DNA from: Nipponacmea schrenckii
Taxonomy: Eukaryota; Mollusca; Gastropoda; Lottiidae
Assembly: GCA_030562195.1 (NCBI GenBank)
Contig: JAUJPP010000005.1
Location: 16,541,106 to 16,605,105, forward strand
Reading direction: 5' to 3'
DNA length: 64,000 nucleotides
The stretch's first letter is position 1. Every line of letters begins with the position of its first letter. A program made the position numbers and the translations under genes. Of the stretch, positions 23,277-35,554 are shown in pieces. The notes below the pieces were generated by a model that searched no databases, was not told the DNA's origin, and saw nothing but the letters and a program-made list of their open reading frames with translations.

Positions 23277-25280
23277 CGAAATTTACACAGGGCACACAGC
23301 CTAGGCTGCAATAGTTGCAGCAATTTCACAACATCTCCAGACCTTCTGCAGTGTCGACGTTTCTAATGAATATAAATTGGAACATTTTTGCAAAACCGGA
23401 AGTGCTGCATTGCAACATACCTAAAAAGTCGGTCAGTGGCTCTAGAAGTCGCAATTTTCAATCGATTTTATTCGGGTTTGCATTTTTGAAAACTTGAAAC
23501 AATTTCCAACAAGATAGCAGTTACAAAATTTCGAAATTCGAAAATTCATAGCACACATTTTTTTGCCGTATTTTGCACATTTTTGCAACTTTGCTATTTT
23601 AAGACGGATTGATCTGAAAATTTGGGTGCCTTCAAGTGTCACGAATATAAATACATTTGCAGAATCAAAATGTTTGCTTCATTTCCGGTTTAAGCGTAAA
23701 AAGGGTTTAAACTTCCGGTTGACCTACTTGTGCAGTAATTGATGTATCGCAACAAAATTAATGTCGATCGTAATTAAATTAGAATACAAAAAAACGAAGA
23801 AGAAAAAATCCGAACCGGAAGTGAAACTTTGACCACCATCTTGAAATGTCACTTTTTTGTAAAACTCAAAATGGGGCCTCTACGGTAAGAGTGACTTGTG
23901 TGTTATTTGTATTTTTAGAAAGTCTAAACGATTGCGAAAAAAAGTATGAGAGCCGAATTTTGAATTTCGCTTTTGCATTTTTGCAACATCCGGTTGAATT
24001 TTTTCGAAGTTTGGGGGCTTATTTCTCGTGACCTTGACCTTTGGTGACCGTGACCTTTAGTAGGTCAAAGGTCATTGATCTTGGCTATGAGTTGATACTT
24101 TGACCTTTGACCTCCGACATCTACTTCCGGTTTTATAGCTGCGCGAAAACAGCAAAATTCGCAACTTTGGACTGCTCTAGAGCGTGACCTAATTAATTTA
24201 GAGTGTTATTTTTTTCAGATTCTTAAGGCGATTTTTGTCCTCTTTCCAACGATATATAACAAAAGTTTTTAAAATGAAAAATGAAGTTTTTGATTTTTGC
24301 AAAGATAAGTACATTTTGCCGTATATTCGCTTGTTTAAAATCTATGTGTGTATATCTCGTGATCTATTAGCTGTACAAGCTTCAAATTTGTACCGTGAAT
24401 ATACATTTTGAATATGATTAGATTCCTGTCCTAAAAAATGAGATGGGCGTGGCACATCCGGATGAACTTCAAATTTACCATTTATATCGGTCAGCGAATT
24501 AGGGCTGCAGGAAATAACGTTTTTCAAAAAAGTTTCTTGCATACATATACCTCATTACTTTGGCCAGTTTATCCCAAAAAATCAAATGATTCTGTCTGTT
24601 TGTTGCAATTTTGCGACATTTGCAAAAAAAAATCAGTTATTTTTAGTTTGGGGGCTTATTTCTAGTGACCATGACCTTTAGTAACCTTGACCTTTACAAG
24701 GTCATTGGTCACTGACTTTGGCTATCAGTTGACAATTTGACATTAGGCTTCCGACGTCTACTTCCGGTTTTATAGCTGCCCAAAAACAGCAAAATTCGCT
24801 ACTTTGGACTGCTCCAGAGCGTGACCTAATTAATTTAGAGGATTATTTTTTTCAGATTCTTAAGGCGCCTTTTGTCCTCTTTCCAGCGATGTACAACAAA
24901 ATTTTTCAAAATGAAAATTTAATTTTTGCACTTTTAAAACTAAAGTACATTTTGCTTTTTTGAAATGTATGTGTGTATATCTCGCGATCTATAAGATGTA
25001 CAAGCTTCAAATTTGTACCATGAATATATATTTTGTATGAGATTAGATTTACGCAAAAGTAAATTAGATGGGCGTGGCACATACGGGTAAACTTCCAATT
25101 TACCAGTTATATCGGTCAGCGCTTTACATCTGTAGGAAATAACATTTTTCCAAAAAATTCTTTGCACACAGATACCTTGCTGCTTCGGCCAGTTTCTCCC
25201 AGAAAATCAGATGTTTCGGCCTGTTTGTTGCAAGTTTGCAACGTTAGCAAAGTTCCACTCTGTGCCACGTGTGGCTCTAG
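23277..25280 (+). mobile_element. F1 unit 8
   Basis: Full length, two subunits (landmarks near 24170 and 24815, both with CCAGAGCGTGACC or CTAGAGCGTGACC). Perfect AGGTCAAAGGTCA near 24062. Ends GTGTGGCTCTAG and is followed by three stacked hairpin modules. Confidence 0.8.
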
Positions 25281-25339
25281 TTGTGGGACTTTGCTTTCAG
25301 CAAAGTCCCAGTTTGTTTTCGATTTGTCTTTTTTTTTTT
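25281..25339 (+). repeat. Hairpin module H1 plus short T-tract
   Basis: TGGGACTTTGCT (25284-25295), TTC, AGCAAAGTCCCA (25299-25310); tail GTTTGTTTTCGATTTGTC; T's 25329-25339. First of three stacked modules. Confidence 0.85.
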
Positions 25340-25386
25340 GCAGTGCGTTCATCGAACGCACTGCTTTGTTTTCGAAATGTCTTTTT
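25340..25386 (+). repeat. Hairpin module H2 (first of a tandem pair)
   Basis: GCAGTGCGTTC (25340-25350), ATC, GAACGCACTGC (25354-25364); tail TTTGTTTTCGAAATGTC then only five T's. Confidence 0.85.
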
Positions 25387-25454
25387 GCAGTGCGTTCATC
25401 GAACGCACTGCTTTGTTTTCGAAATGACTATTTTTTTTTTTTTTTTTTTTTTTT
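25387..25454 (+). repeat. Hairpin module H2 (second of a tandem pair) plus T-tract
   Basis: GCAGTGCGTTC (25387-25397), ATC, GAACGCACTGC (25401-25411); tail TTTGTTTTCGAAATGACTA; T's 25431-25454. Confidence 0.85.
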
Positions 25455-27038
25455 CGAATTTTACCCTCGCTTTTTCTCTAAGAAAGCAACTTGCTACAAA
25501 CTACCTGTTGCTGTCTGCTATTCAAACTCCGAGACTACCATTTTTTAAATGCAAAATGACGTCATTGAGGTCAACCGGAAACGAGCTGTGGGCAATAGCG
25601 CTAGTTTGGGTTTTTGCTGTTTATTTCCTTTAGTTTTCAACTGATTTTGACAGAACTTCTTTTGTTAGCTTCTTTAAAATGCTAGCTACTTAACTGCATT
25701 TTTAAACTGCTAATTTCATTACTTTTGTAGCTGACTTTTTTATTTTTAATTTTTGCGTTTTTTTCAACTTCTACAGTTTTATTCTCATCCACCTGAAAAC
25801 TTACAGGTAGATAGACATTGTTAATGCGATCTAAAATAATTTTTTAAATTATCGACATCACTTCCGGTTTTAAAGTTATTCTCTTGTAAATTTTAAAAAC
25901 CTAACTTCCGGAATTCTTAAGATATTTCAAAAATTCGTTTTGCAACATGCTACAAATAGTCATACCAAAAAACGAAGATGAAAAAATCCGGACCGGAAGC
26001 AAAAGATAAGACGCCATATTGAAATGTTAAACTTTTGTAAAATTAAAAATGGGGCCTCGGGTGATAAAGCGATTTTCATTATTTATTCATATCTAATGAC
26101 TAGAGTCGATTGCGCAATTATATTTGGGAGCTAATTTTTGAATTTTGATTTTGATGTTCTTTTATTTCCATTTTAATTTTTTTTGGTAATGACCAAAATT
26201 TCAAAGGCCAATATTTCGTGACCTTGACCTTTGGTAACCTTGTGACCTGAACACGAGTTATTGCCCTTGATGATATCTATTCAATGATATAGTCATATGT
26301 GTTGTCCGATGTCTACTTCCAGTTTTATAACCGATTGAAATTTGTGATTTTTATTTTTAAAGAGCTCTGTCACGTGAACTAATTTATGAATAACAAAAAT
26401 TCATATTGAATCTTATTACAGGTTATCTGCTCTTTGTAATGATATATAAAACCACATATTTCCACAAAAAATGCGCTTTTTAGTATTTGAGAATTTTGTA
26501 TTTCTTCTCTACTAACTGTGCGTAATTTTCTTTAAATCGAAATGGGGCCTCTGGAGATAATCCGATTCGTGTAATTTTGATGTCTATAGAATGTAATATC
26601 GATTTCTGAATCATATTTGGAAACCGATTTTTGAATTTTGATTTTGATTTTGATATTTACCTGATAGTAATATATAAAAACTTCGAATGGTCGTATATTG
26701 TAACCTTGAAATTTGGTGACCTTGTGAGCTGCACAAATGTGATAGCTCTCGAAAAGATCTATCCACTGATATATTATATTTTGATGTACGATGTATACTT
26801 TCCGTTTTATCACCATTTGAAAATTGCGAATTTCATTGTTAAAAACTGTTTGTTGAATTATGCGTTTGGGCGATCTACATGACACGAGTTTCAGCGAACC
26901 AATTATGCTTTGAAAAAAAACGACTTATACTCTGTAAAATAACGTTAGTGTTCTATAGATACTTTGTGGGGTAGTTTTAAAGCGTATAACAAAACTGCTA
27001 CGCACTGCGTCAGAACCTCGCGAAGCCTGGGGATCTAG
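25455..27038 (+). mobile_element. F2 unit 3, first of the five-unit array
   Basis: CGAATTTTACCCTCGC start; CRE-like ATGACGTCATT near 25556; GACCGGAAGC with a degraded YY1-like site (ACGCCATATTG); CACGTG near 26370; ends AAGCCTGGGGATCTAG. Confidence 0.8.
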
Positions 27039-27079
27039 TTGCAGTGCGTTCATCGAACGCACTGCTTTGTTTTCGAAAT

Positions 27080-27112
<33 letters not shown>
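27039..27112 (+). repeat. Hairpin module H2 plus 32-nt T-tract
   Basis: GCAGTGCGTTC (27041-27051), ATC, GAACGCACTGC (27055-27065); tail TTTGTTTTCGAAATG; T's 27081-27112. It interrupts what is a plain TCTAG-T-tract junction at the next unit boundary. Confidence 0.85.
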
Positions 27113-27113
<1 letters not shown>

Positions 27114-28696
27114 AATTTCACATTCGATTTATCTCTTAGAAGGCAACATGCTACAAACTACCTGTTGCTGGCTGCCATTCAAACTGCGAGACTTCTATTT
27201 GTTAAATGTAAAATGACGTCATTCAGAGTGACCGGAAACGAGCTGTGGGCAATGGCGCTATTTTGGGTTTTTGCTGTTTATTTCCTCTATTTTTCAACTG
27301 ATTTTGACAGAACTTCTTTTGCTAGCTTCTTTTAACTGCTAGCTACATAACTGCAGTTTCAAACTGCTAATTTCATTACTTTTGTAGCTGACTTTTTTCA
27401 TTTCAATTTTTGCATTTTTTTCAACTTCTACAATCTTATTCCGATGCATCCGAAAACTTACAGATAGATAGACACTATTAATGCGATCAAGAATTATTTT
27501 TAAAATTTTCGACATCACTTCCGGTTTTGACGTTATTCGCTTTCAAAATTTAAAAATCAACTTCCGGAATTTTCAAGATATTTCAAAAATTCTTTTTGCG
27601 ATATACTTGAAATAGTCATACAAAAAAACGAAGATAAAAAAATCCAGACCGGAAGCAAACGGTAAGCCGCCATATTGAAATGTGAAACTTTTGTAAAATT
27701 TCAAATTCAAATTCAGGGGATAAAGCGATTTTCGTTATTTTTTCATATCTAATGACTATAGTCGATTGCGCAACTTTATTTGGGAGCCGATTTTTGAATT
27801 TTGATTTTGATTTTCTTTTATTTCCATTTTAATTTTATTGGTAATGACAAAAACTTTAAAGGCCCATATTTTGTGACCTTGACCTTTGGTGACCTTGTGA
27901 CCTGAACACGATTTATTGCCCTTGATGATATCTACTCCCTGATATATTCATTTGTGTTGTCCGATGTCTACTTCCGGTTTTAAAGCCGATTGAAATTTGT
28001 GATTTTTATTTTCAACGAGCTCTGTCACGTGAATTAATTCATAAATATCAAATATTTATATTGAATCTTATTAGGGTTCATCTGCTCTTTGTAATGATAT
28101 ATTGAACCACATATTTCCACCAAAAATGCGCTTTTTAATATTTGGAAATTTTATATTTTCTTCTCTACTAACTGTGCGTAATTTTCTTTAAATCGAAATT
28201 AGGCCTCTGGAGATGCTACGATTCGCGTAATTTTGATGTCTATAGAATGTTATATCGATTCCTGAATTATATTTGGAAACCGATTTTTGAATTTTGATTT
28301 TGATTTTGATATTTTGACCGAAAGTAATATATAAAAACTTCGAATGGTCGTATATTGTAACCTTGACCTTTGGTGACCTTGTGAGCTGCACAAATGTGAT
28401 AGCTCTCGAAAAGATCTATCCATTGATATATTATATTTTGATGTACGATGCATACTTTCCGTTTAATCACCATTTTAAAATTGCGAATTTCATCGTTAAA
28501 AACTGGTTGTTGAATTATGCGTTTGGGCGATCTACATGACACTAGTTTCAGCGAACCAATTATGCTTTGAAATAAAACGACTTATACTCTGTAAAAATAA
28601 CGTTACTGTTCTACGGATACTTTAAGGGGCAGTTTTAAAGCGTATATCAAAACTGCTACGCACTGCGTCAGAACCTCGCGAAGCCTGGGGATCTAG
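27113..28696 (+). mobile_element. F2 unit 4
   Basis: Starts GAATTTCACATTCG, ends GGGGATCTAG before T's 28697-28709. Two subunits with GATTTTTGAATTTTGATTTT at about 27788 and 28282. Confidence 0.8.
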
Positions 28697-28709
28697 TTTT
28701 TTTTTTTTT

Positions 28710-30280
28710 CGAATTTTACCCTCGACTGTTTTCTAAGAAGGCAACTTGCCACAAACTACCTGTTACTATTGCCTATTCAAACTGCGTGACTTGTATTTGT
28801 TAAATGTAAAATGACGTAATTTAGAGCAACCGGAAACGAGCTGTGGGCAATGGCGTTTATTTGGTTTTTGTTGTTTATTACCTCTATTTTTCAATTGATT
28901 TTGACAGAACTTCTTTTGCTAGCTTCTTTTAACTGCTAGCTACATAACTGCAGTTTAAAACTGCTAATTTCATTACTTTTATAGCTGACTTTTTGCATTT
29001 CAATTTTTGCGTTTTTTTCAACTTCTACAATTTTATTCCGATGCACCCGAAAACTTTCAGATAGATAGACACTATTAATGCGATCAAAATCTATTTTTAA
29101 ATTTTCGATATCACTTCCGGTTTTGAAGTTATTCGCTTTTAAATTTTAAAAAACAATTTCCGGAATTTTCAAGATATTTCAAAAATTCTTTTTGCAATAT
29201 GCTAGAAATAGTCATACAAAAAAACGAAAATGAAAAAATCCGGACCGGAAGCCGCCATATTGAAATGTCAAAATTTTGTAAAATTTTAAATTCAAATTCA
29301 GGGAATAAAGCAATTTTCGTTATTTTTTCATATCTAATGACTAGAGTCGATTGCGCAACTTTATTTGGGAGCCGATTTTTGAATTTTGATTTTGATTTTC
29401 TTTTATTTCCATTTTAATTTTATTGGTAATGACCAAAACTTTAAAGGCCAATATTTTGTGACCTTGACCTTTGGTGACCTTATGACCTGAACACGATTTA
29501 TTGCCCTTGATGATATCTATCCCCTGATATATTCATTTGTGTTGCCCGATGTCTACTTCCGGCTTTATAGCCGATTGAAATTTGTGATTTTTATTTTTTA
29601 AAGATCTCTGTCACGTGAACTAATTTATAAATAACAAAAATTCATATTGAACCTGATTACAATTTATCCTCTCTTTGTAATGATATATAAAACCACATAT
29701 TTCCACCAAAAATGCGCTTTTTAGTATTTGAGAATTTTGTATTTCTTATCTACTAACTGTGCGTAATTTTCTTTAAATCGAAATGGGGCCTCTGGAGATA
29801 ATCCGATTCGTGTAATTTTGATGTCTATAGAATGTAATATCGATTTCTGAATCATATTTGGAAACCGATTTTTGAATTTTGATTTTGATTTTGATATTTA
29901 CCTGATAGTAATATATAAAAACTTCGAATGGTCGTATATTGTAACCTTGAAATTTGGTGACCTTGTGAGCTGCACAAATGTGATAGCTCTCGAAAAGATC
30001 TATCCCTTGATATATTATATTTTGATGTACGATGTATACTTTCCGTTTTATCACCATTTGAAAATGGAGAATTTCATTGTTAAAAACTGTTTGTTGAATT
30101 ATGCGTTTGGGCGATCTACATGACACGAGTTTCAGCGAACCAATTATGCTTTGAAAAAAAAAACGACTTATACTCTGTAAATAATGTTAGTGTTCTATAG
30201 ATACTTTGTGGGGGAGTTTTAAAGCGTATATCAAAACTGCTACGCACTGCGTCAGAACCTCGCGAAGCCTGGGGATCTAG
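28710..30280 (+). mobile_element. F2 unit 5
   Basis: Starts CGAATTTTACCCTCG, ends GGGGATCTAG; T's 30281-30293. Subunit cores at about 29456 and 29941 (485 bp apart); the second has CCTTGAAATTTGG in place of CCTTGACCTTTGG, shared with units 3 and 6. Confidence 0.8.
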
Positions 30281-30293
30281 TTTTTTTTTTTTT

Positions 30294-31875
30294 CGAATTT
30301 CACATTCGATTATTCTCATAGAAGGCAACTTGCCACAAACTACTAGTTGCTATTGCCTATTCAAACTGCGAGACTTGTATTTGTTAAATGTGAAATGACT
30401 TCATTTAGAGCAACCGGAAACGAGCTGTGGGCAATGGCGTTTTTTTGGTTTTTGCTCTTTATTATCTTTATTTTTCAACTGATTTTGACATAACTTCTTT
30501 TGTTAGCTTCTTTCAACTGCTAGCTACATAACTGCAGTTTAAAACTGCTAATTTTATTACTTTTGTAGCTGACTTTTTTAATTTCAATATTTGCATTTTT
30601 TTCAACTTCTACAATTTTATTCTCATCCATCTGAAAAATTATAGGTAGATAGACATTTTAAATGTGATCTCAAATTATTTTTCAAATTTTTGACGTCACT
30701 TCCGGTTTTGAAGTTATTCTCTTGTAAATTTTAGAAACCTAACTTCCGGAATTCTTAAGATATTTCAAAACTTCGTTTTGCAACATGCTACAAATAGTCA
30801 TACAAAAAAACGAAGATGAAAAAATCCGGACCGGAAGCAAAAGATCAACCGCCATATTGAAATGTCAAACTTTTGTAAAATTCAAAATGGGGCCTCAGGG
30901 GATAAAGCGATTTTCGTTATTTTGTCATATCTTATAACTAGAGTCGATTGCTCAATTTTGTTTAGACGCCGAATTTTGATTTTTTATTTTGATTTTCTTT
31001 TATTTCCATTTTAATTTTCTTGGTAATGATCAAAATTTCAAAGGCCCGTATTTCGTGACCTTGACCTTTGGTGACCTTGTGACCATAACAAGATTTATTG
31101 CCCTTGATGATATCTATTCAATGATATATTCATTTGTGTTGTCCGATGTCTACTTCCGGTTTTATAACCGATTGAAATTTGTGATTTTTATTTTTAAAGA
31201 GCTCTGTCACGTGAACTAATTTATAAATAACAAAAATTCATATTGAATCTTATTACAGTTTATCTGCTCTTTGTAATGATATATAAAACCACATATTTCC
31301 ACCAAAAATGCGCTTTTTAGTATTTTAGAATTTTGTATTTCTTCTCTACTAACTGTGCGTAATTTTCTTTAAATCGAAATGGGGCCTCTGGAGATACTCC
31401 GATTCGTGTAATTTTGATGTCTATAGAATGTAATATTGATTTCTGAATCATATTTGGAAACCGATTTTTTAATTTTGATTTTGATTTTGATATTTACCTG
31501 ATAGTAATATATAAAAACTTCGAATGGTCGTATATTGTAACCTTGAAATTTGGTGACCTTGTGAGCTGCACAAATGTGATAGCTCTCGAAAAGATCTATC
31601 CATTGATATATTATATTTTGATGTACGATGTATACTTTCCGTTTTATCACCATTTGAAAATTGCGAATTTCATTGTTAAAAACTGTTTGTTGAATTATGC
31701 GTTTGGGCGATCTACATGACACGAGTTTCAGCGAACCAATTACGCTTTGTAAAAAAACGACTTATACTCTGTAAAATAACGTTAGTGTTCTATAGATACT
31801 TTGTGGGGTAGTTTTAAAGCGTATATCAAAACTGCTACGCACTGCGTCAGAACCTCGCGAAGCCTGGGGATCTAG
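30294..31875 (+). mobile_element. F2 unit 6
   Basis: Starts CGAATTTCACATTCG (the variant also found in long element copy 2 at 50251), ends GGGGATCTAG; T-tract 31876-31889 with one C. Confidence 0.8.
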
Positions 31876-31889
31876 TTTCTTTTTTTTTT

Positions 31890-33469
31890 CGAATTTTACC
31901 CTCGATTGTTCTCTAAGAAGGCAACTTGCCACAAACTACCTGTTGCTATTGACTAATCAAACTTTAAGACTACTATTTGTTAAATGTAAAATGACGTTAT
32001 TTAGAGCAACCGGAAGCGAGCTGTGGGCAATAGCGCTTTTTTTGGGTTTTTCTGTTTATTACCTTTATTTTTCAATTGATTTTGACAAAACTTCTTTTGT
32101 TAGCTTCTTTAAACTGCTAGCTACATAACTGCAGTTTAAAACTGCTAGTTTCATTACCTTTGTAGCTGACTTTTTTAAATTTAATTTTTGCTTTTTTTTC
32201 AACTTCTACAATTTTATTTCTATGCACCCGAAAATTAATAGGTAGATAGACACTATTAATGCGATCAAAAATTATTTTTTAAATTTTCGAAATCACTTCC
32301 GGTTTTGACGTTATTCGCTTTTAAAATTTAAAAATCAATTTCCGGAATTTTCAAGATATTTCAAAAATTCGTTTTGCAATATGCTCGAAATAGTCATACA
32401 AGAAAACGAGGATGAAAATATTCCGACCGGAAGCAACAATAAGCCGACATATTGAAATGTCAAACTTTTATAAAATTTGAAATTCAAATTCAGGGAATCA
32501 AGGGATTTTCGTTATTTTTCATATCTAATAACTAGAGTCGATTGCGCAATTATATTTGGAAGCCGAATTTTGAATTTTGATTTTGATTTTCTTTTATTCC
32601 CATTTTAATTTTTTTGGTAATGATCAAAATTTCAAAAGCCAATATTTCGTGACCTTGACCTTTGGTGACCTTGTGACCATAACACGATTTATTGCCCTTG
32701 ATGATATCTATTCAATGATATATTCATTTGTGTTGTCCGATGTCTACTTCCGGTTTTATAACCGATTGAAATTTGTGATTTTTTATTTTTAAAAAGCTCT
32801 GTTACATGAACTAATTTATGAATAACAAAAATTCATATTGAATCTGTTTACAGTTTATTCTCTCTTTTTAATGATTTATAAATCCACATATTTCCACTTA
32901 AAATGCGCTTTTTAGTATTTCAAAATTTGTATTTTCTTCTCTACTAACTGTGCGTAATTTTCTTTAAATCGAAATTGCGGCTCTGGAGATGCTCCGATTC
33001 GTGTAATTTTGATGCCTATAGAATGTTATATCGATTGTTGAATTATTTTTGGAAACCGATTTTTGAATTTTGATTTTGATTTCGATATTTACCTGATAGT
33101 AATATATAAAAATTCAAAAGGTCGTATATTGTAACCTTGACCTTTGGTGACCTTGTGAGCTGCACAAATGTGATAGCTCTCGAAAAGATCTACCCATTGA
33201 TATATTATATTTTGATGTACGATGCATACTTTCCGTTTTATCACCATTTGAAAATTGCGAATTTCATTGTTAAAAACTGTTTGTTGAATTATGCGTTTGG
33301 GCGATCTACATGACACGAGTTTCAGCGAACCAATTATGCTTTGAAAAAAAACCTCTTATACTCTGTAAAATAATGTTAGTGTTCTACAGATACTTTGTGG
33401 GGTAGTTTTAAAGCGTATATCAAAACTGCTACGCACTGCGTCAGAACCTCGCGAAGCCTGGGGATCTAG
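31890..33469 (+). mobile_element. F2 unit 7, last of the array
   Basis: Starts CGAATTTTACCCTCG, ends GGGGATCTAG and is followed by an H1-type module although all F2-F2 modules in this array are H2. Confidence 0.8.
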
Positions 33470-33539
33470 TTGTGGGACTTTGCTACCGCAAAGTCCCAGT
33501 TTGTTTTCGAAATGTCCCTTTTTTTTTTTTTTTTTTTTT
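33470..33539 (+). repeat. Hairpin module H1 (TACC loop) plus T-tract
   Basis: GGGACTTTGC (33474-33483), TACC, GCAAAGTCCC (33488-33497); tail GTTTGTTTTCGAAATGTCCC; T's 33519-33539. Marks the F2-to-F1 boundary. Confidence 0.85.
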
Positions 33540-35540
33540 CGAAATTTACACACCTCACTGCGCCTAGACTGCAATAGTTGCAACATTGACTTAACTTCTC
33601 TAGACCTTCTGTAGTGGCGACGTGTTGCATAAATATAAAATGGAACATTTTTGCAAAACCGGAAGTGCTGCGTTGCAACAAACCTAAAAAGTAGCAAATT
33701 GGCTCTAGCTGTCGCAATTTTTGATCGATTTTCTTCGGGTTTTCATTTTTGTAATCTACAAGTAACTTCTGATCAGATAGCAGTTCAAAAATTTCAATTT
33801 TCAAAGATTCGTAGCACACTTTTTTTTGCCGTATTTTGCAATTTTTTGCAACTTTTTTGTTTTTAGTGTGATCGATCTAAAAAAAATTGAGCATAAGAAG
33901 CCCATGAAACTATTTTCAAAAAAAAGGTCAAAATTTTTGCGTCACTTCCGGTTTCTGCAAAAAATGGAGTTTTACGTCCGGTTGAATAATTTCCCGGGTT
34001 TTTATTAATGTATGAGGTTCAAACTTGTTTCATCATGTAGCCATTTGCCATACAAAAAAACGAAGAAAATAAAATCAAGGCCGCATGCGCAACTTTCGCC
34101 GCCATTTTGTTTTTCTGAAATTGAGCGAATTTAATTCAGAGATTATGGCTTATCCGATTGAGATGATTTTGGTGTCAAATGAAAGAACATAAAAATTGCA
34201 AAAAAACATTGGAAGTCGATTTTTTAATTTCGCTTTTGCATTTTTGCAACATCCGGTTGAATTTTTTCAAAGTTTGGGGGCTTATTTCTCGTGACCTTGA
34301 CCTTTGGTGACCATGACCTTTAGTAGGTCAAAGGTCATTGACCTTGGCTATCAGTTGATACTTTGACCTTTGACCTCCGACGTCTACTTCCGGTTTTATG
34401 GCTGCCCAAAAACAGCGAAATTCGCAACTTTGGACTGCTCTAGAGCGTGACCTAATTAATTTAGAGTGTTATTTTTTTCAGATTCTTAAAGTGCTTTTTG
34501 TCCTCTTTCCAACGATGTATAACAAAGGTTTTTAAAATGAAAATTGAATTTTTTGATTTTGAAAATAAAAGTACATTTTGCCGTATTGACGTTTTTTTAG
34601 AAATGTATGTGTGTATATCTCGTGATCTATTAGATGTACATGCTTCAAATTTGTAACGTGAATATACATTTTGAAAGTGATTACAGTCATATAAAAAAAA
34701 TGAGATGGGCGTGGCACATCCGGGTAAAATTCCATTTTACAATTTATATAGGTCAGCGAATTACGGCTGTAGGAAATAACGTTTTAAAAAAAAGTACCTT
34801 GCACCAGATACCTCATTGCTTTGGCCAGTGGATCCCGAAAAATCAGATGCTTCGGCCTGTTTGTTGCAATTTGCAACACTAGCAAAAAGTATCAGTTATT
34901 TTTCGAGTTGTGGGGCTTCTTTCTCGTGACCTTGACCTTTGGTGACCTTGAGCTTTACAAGGTCATAGGTCACGGACTTTGGCTTTCAGTTGACAAATTG
35001 ATATTTTACCTTCGACGTCTACTTCCGGTTTTATATCTGCCCGAAAACAGCAAAATATACAAATTTGGACTGCTCTAGAGCGTGACCTAATTATTTTAGA
35101 GGGTTATTTTTTTCAGATTCTTAAGGCGCTTTTTGTCCACTTTCCAGCGATGTATAACAAAAATTTTGAAAATAAAAATTTAATTTTTGCACTTTTAAAA
35201 TTAAAGTACATTTTGTTTTTTGAAATGGATTTGTGTATATCTCGTGATCTATTAGGTGTACAAGCTTCAAATTTGTATCGCGAATATATATTTCAAATGT
35301 GATTAGATTTACGCCAAAATAAATGAGATGGGCGTGGCACATCCGGGTAACCTTCCAATTCTTCACTTATATCGCTCAGCGCTTTACATCTGTAGGAAAA
35401 AACGTTTTTCAAAAAAGTACTTTGCACACAGATACCTCGTTGCTTTGGCCAGATTCTCCCAGAAAATCAAATGTTTCGGGCTGTTTGTTGCAATTTTGCA
35501 ACGTTAGCAAAGTCCCACTCTGTGCCACGTGTGGCTCTAG
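33540..35540 (+). mobile_element. F1 unit 9
   Basis: Full length. Subunits start (GTGACCTTGACC) at 34291 and 34925, 634 bp apart. NRF1-like GCATGCGCA near 34083. Ends CTCTAG before T's 35541-35554. Same subtype as the unit at 2204. Confidence 0.8.
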
Positions 35541-35554
35541 TTTTTTTTTTTTTT

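Noticed and set aside
26532..26885. Recurrent minus-strand frame of about 117 codons in F2 units (also 15226, 29773, 31369)
   Set aside because: Recurs only because the unit is repeated; several units shorten or break it, and composition is that of AT-rich repeat with no recognisable domain.
25455..33469. CRISPR-like or satellite array
   Set aside because: Units of about 1.6 kb with transposon-like borders, no short direct repeats with unique spacers; the array is better explained as head-to-tail element insertion or amplification.
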